Positions 26,498-35,393 of a DNA stretch of 49,963 nt are shown here, in pieces. The translations under genes and the position numbers were made by a program. The DNA is from Aeromonas salmonicida subsp. salmonicida (GTDB taxonomy: Bacteria; Pseudomonadota; Gammaproteobacteria; Enterobacterales; Aeromonadaceae). The notes beneath the pieces are model-generated. The model was not told where the DNA came from and did not search any database. It was given only the letters and a program-made list of their open reading frames with translations. The stretch spans positions 1 to 49,963 of the forward strand of contig NZ_LSGW01000060.1 of the NCBI RefSeq assembly GCF_001643305.1. The letters run 5' to 3'. How positions within the stretch are numbered: position 1 is the stretch's first letter; every line of letters begins with the position of its first letter.

Positions 26498-28612
26498 TCA
26501 GTTCTTTTGTCGGCTCACCTTGAGCACATTGGGCATTACGCGGATCTTGCGCATGATGTTGGCCAGGTGGATGCGGCTCTTGGTGGTGATGAGCAGGGTG
26601 ACCAGATAGACACGGCCATCCTTCTCTTCGGTGCTGATGGCGTGAATGTTGGCGCCGGTGGCGGCAATCACGTTGGCCAGCTCGGCCAGCGCACCCTGAT
26701 GGTTGACTATCTCTACGCTGATGCCGGTGCGGAATTCCTGCTCCTGATCCTTGTCCACCTCCCACTGTACCGGCAGATACTTGTCCGGCTCGCGGCTGTA
26801 GCCCTTGATATTGCGGCAGGCTTCCTGGTGGATCACCAGCCCCTTGCCCGGGCTGATGTGGGCAATGATGGCATCCCCAGGGATCGGGCGGCAACAGTTG
26901 GCGAAGGTGACCAGCATGCCGTCGGCACCCTTGATCGGCATCTTCTTGCTGCTGGATTTGGGCTGCTCTTCCGGCGGCAGTTCGCCCAGCATGCGGCGTG
27001 CCACCATGACGCTCATGGCGTTGCCCAGGCCCACATCGGCCAGCAGACCCTGCAGGTTTTCGTGTTTGGTATCGGCCAGCACCTGCTTGATGCGGGGTTC
27101 CGGAATGTCTTCGATGTTCTTGGCGCCAAGCGCATGGTTGAGCAGGCGGCGGCCCAGCACCACAGACTCTTCGGTGCGCAGGTTCTTGAGGAACTGGCGG
27201 ATTTTGGATCTGGCCTTGGTGGTCACCACGAAATTGAGCCAAGCCGCATTGGGACGGGCGCCCGGTGCCGTGATGATCTCTACCGTCTGCCCCGAATAGA
27301 GCGGGCTGCTAAGGGGGTAGGGATGTCTGTCAACCCGTGACCCCACACAGGCGTGGCCGATATCTGTGTGTACCGTGTAGGCGAAGTCCACCGGCGTGGC
27401 TCCCGTGGGCAGCTCCATGATGCGACCTTCGGGAGTGAACACGTAGATCTCGTCAGGGAACAGGTCTGTCTTGACCCCTTCGATGAACTCAAACGAGCTA
27501 CCGGCACTCTGCTGCAGCTCCAGCAGGCTCTGCATCCAGCGCTGGGCGCGGATCTGGGCCGTGGTGCCCGAGCTGTCGCCATCCTGCTTGTAGGCCCAGT
27601 GAGCAGCAACCCCTTTATCGGCCATCTGATCCATGAACTCGGTGCGGATCTGTACCTCCACCGGCACCCCGTGGGGTCCCACCAGCGAGGTGTGCAGCGA
27701 CTGATAGCCGTTGGTCTTGGGGATGGCGATGTAATCCTTGAAGCGACCGGGGCGCGGCTTGTAGAGGCTGTGCATCTGCCCCAGCACCCGGTAACAGGTA
27801 TCTATGTCCTTCACTCTGACGCGAAAGGCGTAGATATCCATTACCTCATGAAATTGCAGCTCTTTTTTCTCCATCTTGTTGTAGATGGAAAACAGGTTCT
27901 TCTCGCGGCCGCTCACCTGGGAGTCGATGCCGGCCTCATGCAGGCGGCCCTCGATCTCGCTCTGGATGGAGTCGATGATTTCACGACGATTGCCGCGAGC
28001 GCGGCGTACCGACTCTCGCAATACCCGTGAGCGCATGGGGTAGAGCGCCTCGAAACCCAGCTCTTCCAGCTCGTTCTTCATGGTATGAATACCGAGGCGG
28101 TTGGCGATGGGGGCGAAGATCTCGAGGGTTTCGCGGGCAATGCGGCGGCGCTTGTCCGGCCGCAGCGAACCCAAAGTACGCATATTGTGGGTGCGGTCGG
28201 CCAGCTTGATCAGGATGACCCGGATATCCTGGGTCATGGCCATCACCATTTTGCGGAAGTTTTCGGCCTGAGCTTCCTTGCGATCGCGAAACTTCAACTT
28301 GTCGAGCTTGGAGACACCGGCCACCAGTTCGGCGACGGCATCGCCAAACAGTGCGGCCAGATCGGCCTTGGTCACGGGGGTATCTTCGATGACGTCGTGC
28401 AGCACGGCTGCCATCAGGGTTTCGTGATCGAGTCGCATGTCGCCGAGAATGCGGGCAACGGCAACCGGGTGGGTGATATAGGGTTCGCCACTGGAACGCA
28501 TCTGTCCCTGGTGGGCATCACGGGCCACCACATAGGCTTGCCTGAGCTTCTCAACCTGCTCTGGAGGCAGGTAGGAACTGGCTATTTCTTTAAGATTTTC
28601 AAATAAATACAA
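26498..28612 (-). CDS. spoT: Bifunctional (p)ppGpp synthase/hydrolase
   Basis: 704 aa from the TTG at 28612, preceded by GGGGA. This start puts the hydrolase HD motif (HDVIEDT) at His72-Asp73, the same numbering as E. coli SpoT (702 aa), and an upstream extension to 28732 has no family counterpart. Domains: HD hydrolase (about 1-200), RelA/SpoT synthase (about 230-340), TGS (around MELPTGATPVDFAYTVHTDIG), helical region, and a C-terminal ACT domain. It makes and degrades (p)ppGpp in response to carbon, fatty-acid and iron stress. It is flanked by rpoZ and trmH as in E. coli. Confidence 0.96.
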   Translation of the reverse strand: MYLFENLKEIASSYLPPEQVEKLRQAYVVARDAHQGQMRSSGEPYITHPVAVARILGDMRLDHETLMAAVLHDVIEDTPVTKADLAALFGDAVAELVAGVSKLDKLKFRDRKEAQAENFRKMVMAMTQDIRVILIKLADRTHNMRTLGSLRPDKRRRIARETLEIFAPIANRLGIHTMKNELEELGFEALYPMRSRVLRESVRRARGNRREIIDSIQSEIEGRLHEAGIDSQVSGREKNLFSIYNKMEKKELQFHEVMDIYAFRVRVKDIDTCYRVLGQMHSLYKPRPGRFKDYIAIPKTNGYQSLHTSLVGPHGVPVEVQIRTEFMDQMADKGVAAHWAYKQDGDSSGTTAQIRAQRWMQSLLELQQSAGSSFEFIEGVKTDLFPDEIYVFTPEGRIMELPTGATPVDFAYTVHTDIGHACVGSRVDRHPYPLSSPLYSGQTVEIITAPGARPNAAWLNFVVTTKARSKIRQFLKNLRTEESVVLGRRLLNHALGAKNIEDIPEPRIKQVLADTKHENLQGLLADVGLGNAMSVMVARRMLGELPPEEQPKSSSKKMPIKGADGMLVTFANCCRPIPGDAIIAHISPGKGLVIHQEACRNIKGYSREPDKYLPVQWEVDKDQEQEFRTGISVEIVNHQGALAELANVIAATGANIHAISTEEKDGRVYLVTLLITTKSRIHLANIMRKIRVMPNVLKVSRQKN

Positions 28613-28746
28613 GACAGTCCCCGCAGCGGTGAAACGGCAATCCGTGGAATTGAGGAATAGTCCTGAGTTTGCGAGGTTTTCGAGCGGTTGTAAATGGGAA
28701 GAACAGTCGGCACCCGGGCGGGCGCCGACCATGGGAAATTACTTAC

Positions 28747-29022
28747 TTAACCGCGGCCTTCGGCGATGGCAGCAACGGCTGCCAGTTCGGCGGCTTCCTG
28801 TTCTTGCTGCTCGTAACGGTCCTGGGTATCCATCACTTGATTGTTCACCAGACCCAGTTCGATCTCGCGCAGGGCGATCACGGTCGGCTTGTCGTTCTCT
28901 TCATCGACCAGGGGATCTTTGCCTTGAACCGCGATTTGGCGGGCGCGGCGGGCGGCGACCAGCACCAGGTCAAAACGGTTACCTACCTGTTTTACAGCAT
29001 CTTCTACAGTAACGCGTGCCAT
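28747..29022 (-). CDS. rpoZ: RNA polymerase omega subunit
   Basis: 91 aa, identical in length to E. coli omega. The conserved N-terminus [29 protein letters not shown] is present up to the ALREIE motif (about residues 50-55), with an acidic/Ala-rich tail. Omega wraps the beta' C-terminus and forms part of a ppGpp site, which fits its position between gmk and spoT. Confidence 0.97.
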   Translation of the reverse strand: MARVTVEDAVKQVGNRFDLVLVAARRARQIAVQGKDPLVDEENDKPTVIALREIELGLVNNQVMDTQDRYEQQEQEAAELAAVAAIAEGRG

Positions 29023-29101
29023 GCAGGACTCCAGTGTTTGGGCTTTCTGTGTTTAAAAAAGCAGTGTTTAAAAATGACGCAAAAGTTTACTTGTTTTTGG
29101 C

Positions 29102-29728
29102 CTATTCTGCCAGTAGCTGTTGCAGCAAGTTTTGTTGTGCCTGCTGTTGCTGACGCATTTCCAGCCGTTGGCACTCAATAATGGCCCTGAGTTGGAACAG
29201 TGCCAGCTCAAAGTCCTTGTTGATAATGACATAGTCATACTCGTCGTAGTGCACCATTTCGGCAATGGCTTTCGCCATCCGGCCGGCAATCACCTCGGCG
29301 CTGTCCTGACCGCGCCCGATCAGGCGCTGTTCCAGCTCGGCGCGGCTGGGGGGCAGAATGAAGATGGATTTGGTCGGCATCTGCTCGCGGATCTGGCGGG
29401 CGCCCTGCCAGTCGATGTCGAGGAAGACGTCGATCCCCTGAGCCAGGCAGGCTTCAATGGCGGCGCGAGAGGTGCCGTAATAGTTGCCAAATACCTCTGC
29501 CCACTCCAGAAAGTCACCGCGATCGATCAGTTCCTTGAACTCTTCCACCTGCACAAAGTGGTAGTGCACCCCGTTCTCTTCGCCGGGACGAGTGGCGCGG
29601 GTGGTGTGGGAAACCGACAGTTGCATCTTGCCAGCCGGGTTGTGTTTGGTCAGCAAGGCATTGAGCAGGCTGGATTTACCCGCCCCGCTCGGGGAGGAGA
29701 TGATATAGAGAGTGCCTTGTTGCGCCAT
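29102..29728 (-). CDS. gmk: Guanylate kinase
   Basis: 208 aa. P-loop [10 protein letters not shown] (about 11-20), GMP-binding [18 protein letters not shown], and the [10 protein letters not shown] segment, all typical of Gmk (E. coli 207 aa). It phosphorylates GMP to GDP with ATP, feeding GTP and (p)ppGpp pools. First gene of the gmk-rpoZ-spoT-trmH block. The upstream 29729-29875 should hold its promoter; I see no convincing boxes. Confidence 0.96.
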   Translation of the reverse strand: MAQQGTLYIISSPSGAGKSSLLNALLTKHNPAGKMQLSVSHTTRATRPGEENGVHYHFVQVEEFKELIDRGDFLEWAEVFGNYYGTSRAAIEACLAQGIDVFLDIDWQGARQIREQMPTKSIFILPPSRAELEQRLIGRGQDSAEVIAGRMAKAIAEMVHYDEYDYVIINKDFELALFQLRAIIECQRLEMRQQQQAQQNLLQQLLAE

Positions 29729-29875
29729 GTCATTACCTTATTATCTAGAGCTGCGTTTTGGTTGTAGCAGAGGCCGCCGTCTTGTGCCCGAAAGGGAGAC
29801 AGCCAAACGCAAAACGCAGGAAATTCTTGAGTCGGGAGGATGTAAAGGCGGCGAATTTTATCAGAAGGCGGCGGA

Positions 29876-29906
29876 TAAAAAAACGGCTGGAATCATATTC
29901 CAGCCG
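29876..29906 (-). terminator. Terminator downstream of the heptosyltransferase gene
   Basis: CGGCTGGAAT-ATG-ATTCCAGCCG (29884-29906, 10-bp perfect stem) is followed on the minus strand by seven T. It lies about 120 nt after the stop of the 30028 gene. Confidence 0.88.
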
Positions 29907-30027
29907 ATCAAAGTATTCGTTGCTTGCTGCGGGAGCGTAACCCACATCGGCTGCCATTCTGCCCCGCAGGCGGGACAGGGGCCATCAGGTTATCCCTGCC
30001 TCATGGCTCGGAATTTCCGAATCGCCC

Positions 30028-31083
30028 TCAGCCGGGCAGGTGACGATCGGCGCAGAGCCGGTCAAAGGTGGCGATGACCCTCTCAATCCCTATCTTGCCC
30101 ATGGCATCCGGATCCTTGAGGCGGGTGCGCCAGCCGAGCTCGGCCAGCGGCTTGCCGGTTTCCTGTTCGATCAGTTCCTGATAGACGCTGACCACGTAGT
30201 CACGGCACAAATAGGGGCCGGTGCGAGCCGGATTGTGGTGGGCGTAGAGGCCGATGACAGGTGTGCCTACCAGGGTTGCCATGTGGGTGGGGCCCGTATC
30301 CGGGGCCAGCACCAGGCTCGCTTCACCAATCAGGGCCAGCAGCTGTTTGAGGTTGGTCTGCCCCACCAGATCCACCGGTTTGCTCTGGCTCAGCCGCTGT
30401 ATGTCGGCCGCCAGATCCCGCTCCAGTTTGGCCGGGCCGCCGCACAGGTAGACCTGAAAGCCCTTGTTGGCCGCGTGATCCGCCAGCGCAGCATAGCCTT
30501 CGGCAGTCCAGTTCTTGAATGCCTTGCTGGCGGCGGCGCAGATGAGCAGAGTCGGTTTGCCGCCGATTTTCTCCCTGGCCCAGATTTTATGTTCGGCGCT
30601 GATGGGCAGTTGCCAGTCCGGCGTCAAATCCTTGATGCCGAGCTCTTTGGCAAAGGCAAGGAAACCGTCCAGTACATGGGGAGACGTGGGGGAGGGAACC
30701 CTGTGGTTGGTGAACAACCACTGACCGTCGTTGGCGCGCGCCTTGTCGAAACCGAGTTTGACCCTGGCCTTGATACCGAGCGTCGCTATGCTGGCGCGCA
30801 TGGCCGCCTGCAGGTGGAGCAGCGCATCGAACTTGCGTCCCTTGAGGGTGCGCCACAGGTCGAGATAACCGCGCCAACCCTTGCTCTTGTCAAAGGCGAT
30901 CACCTCGACCCCGGGCAAGTCGGCAAACAGGGTCGCTTCGATTTTGCCGGTGATCCAGGTGATGCGAGTCTGGGGCCAGGCCCGCTGGATGACGCGCACC
31001 AGCGCCAGCGCGTGGCAGCAATCCCCGATGGCGGAGAGCCGCAGTATGCAGATAGAAGAAGGCGGCGTTTGGAACAGCGGCAT
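30028..31083 (-). CDS. LPS heptosyltransferase family (GT9) glycosyltransferase
   Basis: About 351 aa. GT9 features: N-terminal ICILRLSAIGDCCHALALVR, with the conserved small-residue turn and catalytic Asp region; the nucleotide-sugar domain with CAAASKAFKNWT; and APDTGPTHMATLVGTPVIGLY in the C-terminal half. These enzymes transfer ADP-heptose to the LPS inner core at the cytoplasmic face. It is divergent from kdkA (Kdo kinase), consistent with inner-core assembly; which heptose it adds cannot be told. The ATG at 31083 is preferred over an upstream TTG. Confidence 0.85.
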   Translation of the reverse strand: MPLFQTPPSSICILRLSAIGDCCHALALVRVIQRAWPQTRITWITGKIEATLFADLPGVEVIAFDKSKGWRGYLDLWRTLKGRKFDALLHLQAAMRASIATLGIKARVKLGFDKARANDGQWLFTNHRVPSPTSPHVLDGFLAFAKELGIKDLTPDWQLPISAEHKIWAREKIGGKPTLLICAAASKAFKNWTAEGYAALADHAANKGFQVYLCGGPAKLERDLAADIQRLSQSKPVDLVGQTNLKQLLALIGEASLVLAPDTGPTHMATLVGTPVIGLYAHHNPARTGPYLCRDYVVSVYQELIEQETGKPLAELGWRTRLKDPDAMGKIGIERVIATFDRLCADRHLPG

Positions 31084-31268
31084 GATGTGGCGCAATGGTG
31101 GAAAAATGGATGGATGGCATTATGCAAACTCCCCTGTGGATTGTAAAATTGCGCGCAACTGGCAGCCGGTACCGGCCCTGCTCCTAACAAGGTGCACGGG
31201 TCCGTGCTGGCAAGCCGCCTTATCGTGAATCGAACCATTGCGATTACTGACCGACCGGAATCACCAAG

Positions 31269-31982
31269 ATGCGAATACAGACCGAACACAACCAGATCTG
31301 CTGGTACGCCGAAGGGGTTTTTCGTGACCCTTCTCCCGAGCTGTTTGATCCGGCCTGGTGGCAGACACATCGCCAGGTGGTGGGTTCTGCCATAGGACGC
31401 GGTGTGACCTGGTTCGTGAAGGATGAATCCCGTCATCTGGTGCTGCGTCATTACTATCGTGGCGGCATGGTGGGCAAGGTGGTGCGGGATCGCTTCTGGT
31501 TCGAGGGGGTGGAATCCAGCCGGGCCATGGCCGAATACACTCTGCTGGCCAAGTTGAGCGAGCAGGGCTTGCCGGTGCCGCGCCCGTTTGCGGCCCGCAT
31601 GGTCAAGCAGGGCCCCTTCTATCGCGCCGATATCCTTATCGAACGCATTCGCGGTGCCAAGGACCTGGTGGCCCTGCTCAAGCAGGGGCCGATCGCCGAC
31701 CAGGTGTGGCACAAGGTAGGTCAGACGGTGCGCCAGCTGCACGATGCGGGTGTCTATCATGCGGATCTCAACAGCCACAATCTGCTGCTCGACAAGGAGG
31801 GCAAGGTGTGGGTGATCGACTTCGACAAGGGGGCGATCCGTTCCCCGGGCAGCTGGCAGCAGGCCAATCTGGAGCGGCTGCAACGCTCCTTCAGTAAAGA
31901 GTCCCAATTGCACACCAGTTTTCACTTCGTGCCGGAAAACTGGCAGGCGCTGATGAGCGGTTATCAGGGAAAAGCGAGTTGA
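31269..31982 (+). CDS. kdkA: 3-deoxy-D-manno-octulosonic acid kinase
   Basis: 237 aa of the KdkA family, a eukaryotic-kinase-like fold: catalytic loop HADLNSHNLLL and metal-binding VIDFDKGAIR near the C-terminus, with an N-terminal GRGVTWFV segment replacing the glycine loop. KdkA phosphorylates Kdo in the lipid A-Kdo acceptor, giving the phosphorylated single-Kdo core seen in Haemophilus, Vibrio and Aeromonas types. The divergent heptosyltransferase neighbour fits this. The 185-bp intergenic region shows no site that I recognise. Confidence 0.93.
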   Translation: MRIQTEHNQICWYAEGVFRDPSPELFDPAWWQTHRQVVGSAIGRGVTWFVKDESRHLVLRHYYRGGMVGKVVRDRFWFEGVESSRAMAEYTLLAKLSEQGLPVPRPFAARMVKQGPFYRADILIERIRGAKDLVALLKQGPIADQVWHKVGQTVRQLHDAGVYHADLNSHNLLLDKEGKVWVIDFDKGAIRSPGSWQQANLERLQRSFSKESQLHTSFHFVPENWQALMSGYQGKAS

Positions 31983-32052
31983 CCCTGTTGCTCGGCGCGA
32001 GAGCCAATGTTACTTATTGAGCAGGTATTCAGATTCGGTTTCGAGGCATTCG

Positions 32053-32913
32053 ATGGACATGCTCAAGGCTCCCCTGAGGGAAGTGGTCACCCGGTTTGAT
32101 CCGACGCTGATGGCGGATGCCATGGCTCTGCTGGAGGCGGGACTCTGGAGCTGGAGCCCGCAACAGGGTGTGCAGCGGGATCTCTCCTGTCTGCGTCTGC
32201 TGGGATTGAATGAAACCGGTCTGGACGATCTCGGCTGGCTGGAACGGGTGCATCCCGACGATGTGGCTGTGCTGCAGGAGGCTCTCGCTGCCTGTCAGAG
32301 CGGGCGAGTGCCCCAGATCCGGCTCGAGTACCGCATCCTGCATCACGACGGTCATTACGTTCGGCTGGAAGAGCGGGCCCGGCGCGATGTTCACGGTCAG
32401 GTGTTGGGGGTGGTGCGCCTGCTCGAGTCACAGCCGGTGGCGGAAGAGCGGCATGGCACGGATCCCCTTACCGGACTGGAGAGCCGAAGCCACTTCGAAC
32501 AGCTGCTCGACGAGCGGCTGGCGACCGAGAGCGGCAGTTTCAGCCTGTTGCAGTTTACCGTCGACCACAGTGCCAAGATCCAGCAACTGTTTGGCGAAGC
32601 GGCCTGTGATGCCATGCTGGCCAAGCTGGCGCGCATGGTGCGCCACGAGCTGCGGCGGGAAGATCCCTTCGCCCGCTGGGACCAGGACGGTTTCATCCTG
32701 ATGCTCTCCCAGACAGATCGCTTGAGTGGCCTCGAGATTGCCGAGCGATTGCGCCTCGAGATCGCCGATGCCAGCCTGCTGCCGCAGCGGCCTGTGACCG
32801 TCAGTGTCGGGCTGGTGCAGAGCCAGGCCGGCGAGCATATCGATCACTTGCTGGCCCGGCTGGCGACCTGCCACGGTCAGGCCAGACGGGAGCACAATGC
32901 CGTCGTTGGTTAA
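32053..32913 (+). CDS. PAS domain protein with a degenerate GGDEF domain
   Basis: 286 aa from the ATG at 32053 (GAGG 6 nt upstream; the in-frame TTG at 32017 is less likely). A PAS_3-type sensor (about 25-128, with WLERVHPDD and RLEYRILHHDGHYVRLEERARRD split here by region) is followed by a GGDEF fold starting DPLTGLESRSHF. The signature loop reads RWDQDGF (DQDGF at about 210-214) instead of GG(D/E)EF, so diguanylate cyclase activity is not expected. It may bind GTP or c-di-GMP or act by protein contact. It follows kdkA on the same strand and ends 4 nt into the convergent transporter gene. Confidence 0.82.
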   Translation: MDMLKAPLREVVTRFDPTLMADAMALLEAGLWSWSPQQGVQRDLSCLRLLGLNETGLDDLGWLERVHPDDVAVLQEALAACQSGRVPQIRLEYRILHHDGHYVRLEERARRDVHGQVLGVVRLLESQPVAEERHGTDPLTGLESRSHFEQLLDERLATESGSFSLLQFTVDHSAKIQQLFGEAACDAMLAKLARMVRHELRREDPFARWDQDGFILMLSQTDRLSGLEIAERLRLEIADASLLPQRPVTVSVGLVQSQAGEHIDHLLARLATCHGQARREHNAVVG

Positions 32914-33764
32914 TGCTTGCTCACGCTGGCGCGCTGACAGATCCAGAGGGAGGCCAGCATCAGCAGGCCGCCAATGGCCAGCCTGGCGAGATTGGTATCC
33001 TTGCCCCAGATCAACAGATTGACCAGCAGGCCCGCCGGGATCAGTGCGTTGTTCATGATGGCCAGCACACCGCTGCTGACCTTGGTCGCGCCCTTGTTCC
33101 ACAGGAAGTAGCCGAGGCCGGAGGCTCCCACCCCCAGCCAGAGCAAAATGCCCCACTGTAGACCGGAAGTCGGATACTGCGGCTTGCCCAGCAGCCACCA
33201 GGCGGGCAGGGCGACAGCCAGTGCTCCCAGATAGAAGCAGCCGAATACCGCCTGCTGTGGCGGTTGCTGTGCTTCCCGTGCCAGCAGTACCTTGTAGCCC
33301 ACTTGTCCCATGGCGAAGCTGAGGTTGGCACCCTGCACCACCAGGAATCCCAGTACATAGCTTTCGGTCAGCCCGTCGAAGCGGATGACGGCTGCCCCCA
33401 GCACCGCCAGCAGGGCGCCCCACAGATAAACAGGCTTGAAGCGGCGCTCCAGCAGGTCGTGCAGCAGGGTGACGTAGAGGGGGGTGAAGATGGTGAACAC
33501 CAGCACTTCCGGCACCGTCAACAGCAGGAAGGACTGGTAGTAGAACAGATACATGATGCCGAGCTGGATGGCGCCGAGTCCCATCAGCTTGAGTGCGAAA
33601 TCAGGCCGCAGCCAGCGGCGTCTGAGGAAGGGCAGAAACACCAGACTGGCAAGGACGATGCGCGTCAGCACGAAGAAGTAGGCATCCACCTGGCCGGCGA
33701 GATAGACCCCGATCAGGCTGAAGGAGAATGACCAGAGCAGGGTAACCCCTATCAAATAGTTCAT
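32910..33764 (-). CDS. DMT/EamA-family membrane transporter
   Basis: 284 aa with about ten TM helices arranged as two EamA repeats, and a short basic tail. Members export or import amino acids, amines or related metabolites across the inner membrane. The N-terminus MNYLIGVTLLWSFSFSLIGV and the middle VPEVLVFTIFTPLYVTLL segment fit the family. No linked biosynthetic gene indicates a substrate. It is divergent from a small hypothetical gene. Confidence 0.85.
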   Translation of the reverse strand: MNYLIGVTLLWSFSFSLIGVYLAGQVDAYFFVLTRIVLASLVFLPFLRRRWLRPDFALKLMGLGAIQLGIMYLFYYQSFLLLTVPEVLVFTIFTPLYVTLLHDLLERRFKPVYLWGALLAVLGAAVIRFDGLTESYVLGFLVVQGANLSFAMGQVGYKVLLAREAQQPPQQAVFGCFYLGALAVALPAWWLLGKPQYPTSGLQWGILLWLGVGASGLGYFLWNKGATKVSSGVLAIMNNALIPAGLLVNLLIWGKDTNLARLAIGGLLMLASLWICQRASVSKH

Positions 33765-33803
33765 GTGTTTGATTTATCGTCAGTTGTCAATTTTGAGGGC
33801 GCT

Positions 33804-34100
33804 ATGATGGCCGAGATGGAAGCTGTGATCCAGCGTTTATGGCACCAGTTGCCACAGATCCGCGCCTTTGCCTTCGAGGCAAGCAATGGTGCGGGTTCCG
33901 CGACTGACTGGTGTGGTCGTGGTGAGGGTGATGTGGAGGTGACCGATCATCAGGGGGGCTGGCTGACCGCTGAGCCGCATCTGTGTGGCCAGGATCATTA
34001 CAGTGCCGAGCTGACCGAGAGCGACAGTGGTTTTCTGCTGAGCTGGGAGATCACAGGCCCGCGCAAGAATGAGCGCCTCAGTTATCGCTACCTGAGGTGA
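33804..34100 (+). CDS. Small conserved-looking protein of unknown function
   Basis: 98 aa from the ATG at 33804, with GAGG 6 nt upstream; the in-frame start at 33765 lacks one. Acidic and soluble, with no signal peptide or TM segment, Trp- and Gly-containing (TDWCGRGEGDVEV, LLSWEITGPRKNERLSYRY). I do not recognise the family. Monocistronic between a DMT transporter and a minus-strand terminator. Confidence 0.6.
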   Translation: MMAEMEAVIQRLWHQLPQIRAFAFEASNGAGSATDWCGRGEGDVEVTDHQGGWLTAEPHLCGQDHYSAELTESDSGFLLSWEITGPRKNERLSYRYLR

Positions 34101-34146
34101 CCCTCACGTCGGACACCTGTCCAATGCAAGAGCATGAAAATGCAGA

Positions 34147-34173
34147 AATAAAAAAACCGGCGCAGAGCGCCGG
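34147..34173 (-). terminator. Terminator after the small membrane protein/DMT pair
   Basis: CCGGCGC-TCT-GCGCCGG followed by seven T on the minus strand, about 85 nt past the 34257 stop. Confidence 0.88.
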
Positions 34174-34256
34174 TAGAGGGGACAAATCGGAGGTTTTTTT
34201 AAAACGGTCCCAAAAACAGGAGAGATACACTCTCGTCACACATTCAGAGATGGATG

Positions 34257-34418
34257 TCAGACACTCAACGCATAGCTCAGCATGGCTTGCAGCTTGCTGT
34301 CGAAGAACCAGGGCAGTAGCACCATCAGCAGGCCGAGCAGGCCGGCCAGCCGGTGGCGATATTGCCAACCGGCAATCAGCACCAGGCCACCACACAAGGT
34401 GGTCAGGATGCCTGACAT
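34257..34418 (-). CDS. Small two-TM membrane protein coupled to a DMT transporter
   Basis: 53 aa starting MSGILTTLCGG, with two predicted TM helices (about 5-17 and 22-36) around a short basic loop. The ATG lies 16 nt inside the 3' end of the upstream transporter gene, in another frame, and a strong terminator follows, so the two form a unit. No family is recognised. It could be an accessory subunit or regulator of the transporter. Confidence 0.55.
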   Translation of the reverse strand: MSGILTTLCGGLVLIAGWQYRHRLAGLLGLLMVLLPWFFDSKLQAMLSYALSV

Positions 34419-35302
34419 AGGGCAGCCTCCCGCTGGGCGCGTCGTTGCTGTGCCCACTGGTTCAGCGCGACCGAGCCCAGGATCAGGGCCAGTGCCACAC
34501 CCGTGGTGGACTGGATTTGCTCGCCGAGGAACATGGCACCCAGCATGACGCCGAACAGCGGCACCAGATAGTTGCTGAAGGAGGCAAAGGTCGGGCCCGC
34601 CTTCTGGATCAGCGCCATGTAGAGGAAGTAGACCAGACCGGTACAGAAGACACCCAGCACGACAACGGCGCTGATGGCATGCTGGCTCGGCATGGTGAGC
34701 GCACTCAGATCGGTCAGGAAGGGGGCCGCCAGCATCAGCTGGATAGCCGAAGAGATCAGTATGTTGCGCGCCACCACCACAGGGTGGTCCTTGGCGAAGC
34801 GCTTGATCATCAGCAGGCCGATGGCAAAGCAGCTGGCCCCGAACAGTATGGCCACGGCGCCGAGCAGGCCGGCGTTCATGCCGTTGGCCAGTTTCGGCCA
34901 GAACAGCACCAGCACACCGATGAAGCCGATGATCACCGAGACCAGACCGCCCTTGGTGATTTTTTCACCGGAAAGCAACAGAGGGGCCATCAAGATGGTG
35001 ACAAAGGGGATACAACCCATTACCACGGCGGCGATGGCGCTATCCACATACTGTTGACCCCAGGCCACCATGATGAAGGGCAGGGTGGCATCGAGCAGGG
35101 CGATCAGCATGTAAGTGCGCCATGGTGTGTGCTCGCTCTTGAGACGCATGAACAGGCAGAGCAGACCCAGGGTCAGGCTGCCGCACAAGGCTCGTCCGGC
35201 CGCCACCATGATGGGGGGCAACTCGGTCACGGCCTGATGCATGAAAATGAACTGGGAGCCCCACAACAGGCCAATCGCCAGCAACAACAGATAGCTACGC
35301 AT
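34403..35302 (-). CDS. DMT/EamA-family transporter
   Basis: 299 aa from MRSYLLLLAIGLLWGS at 35302 (GGAG upstream); the longer ORF start at 35374 adds a charged extension and would run into the LysR promoter. About ten TM helices in two EamA repeats (for example FASFSNYLVPLFGVMLGAMFL near the C-terminus). It is divergent from a LysR-type gene 91 bp away, a common regulator/exporter layout, and overlaps a small TM protein downstream. Substrate unknown. Confidence 0.88.
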   Translation of the reverse strand: MRSYLLLLAIGLLWGSQFIFMHQAVTELPPIMVAAGRALCGSLTLGLLCLFMRLKSEHTPWRTYMLIALLDATLPFIMVAWGQQYVDSAIAAVVMGCIPFVTILMAPLLLSGEKITKGGLVSVIIGFIGVLVLFWPKLANGMNAGLLGAVAILFGASCFAIGLLMIKRFAKDHPVVVARNILISSAIQLMLAAPFLTDLSALTMPSQHAISAVVVLGVFCTGLVYFLYMALIQKAGPTFASFSNYLVPLFGVMLGAMFLGEQIQSTTGVALALILGSVALNQWAQQRRAQREAALCQAS

Positions 35303-35393
35303 GTTAATCTCCGATGTAATTCGCCAGCGCATTCTATGCAATCTGCTACTATGCCAAAAATGAATTGTCGTCATTCAACTATGGCAGATATCG

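Noticed and set aside
29758..29940. 60-aa ORF in the gmk/heptosyltransferase gap
   Set aside because: It crosses a strong minus-strand terminator, is Lys/Arg-rich without a recognisable pattern and lacks a ribosome-binding site.
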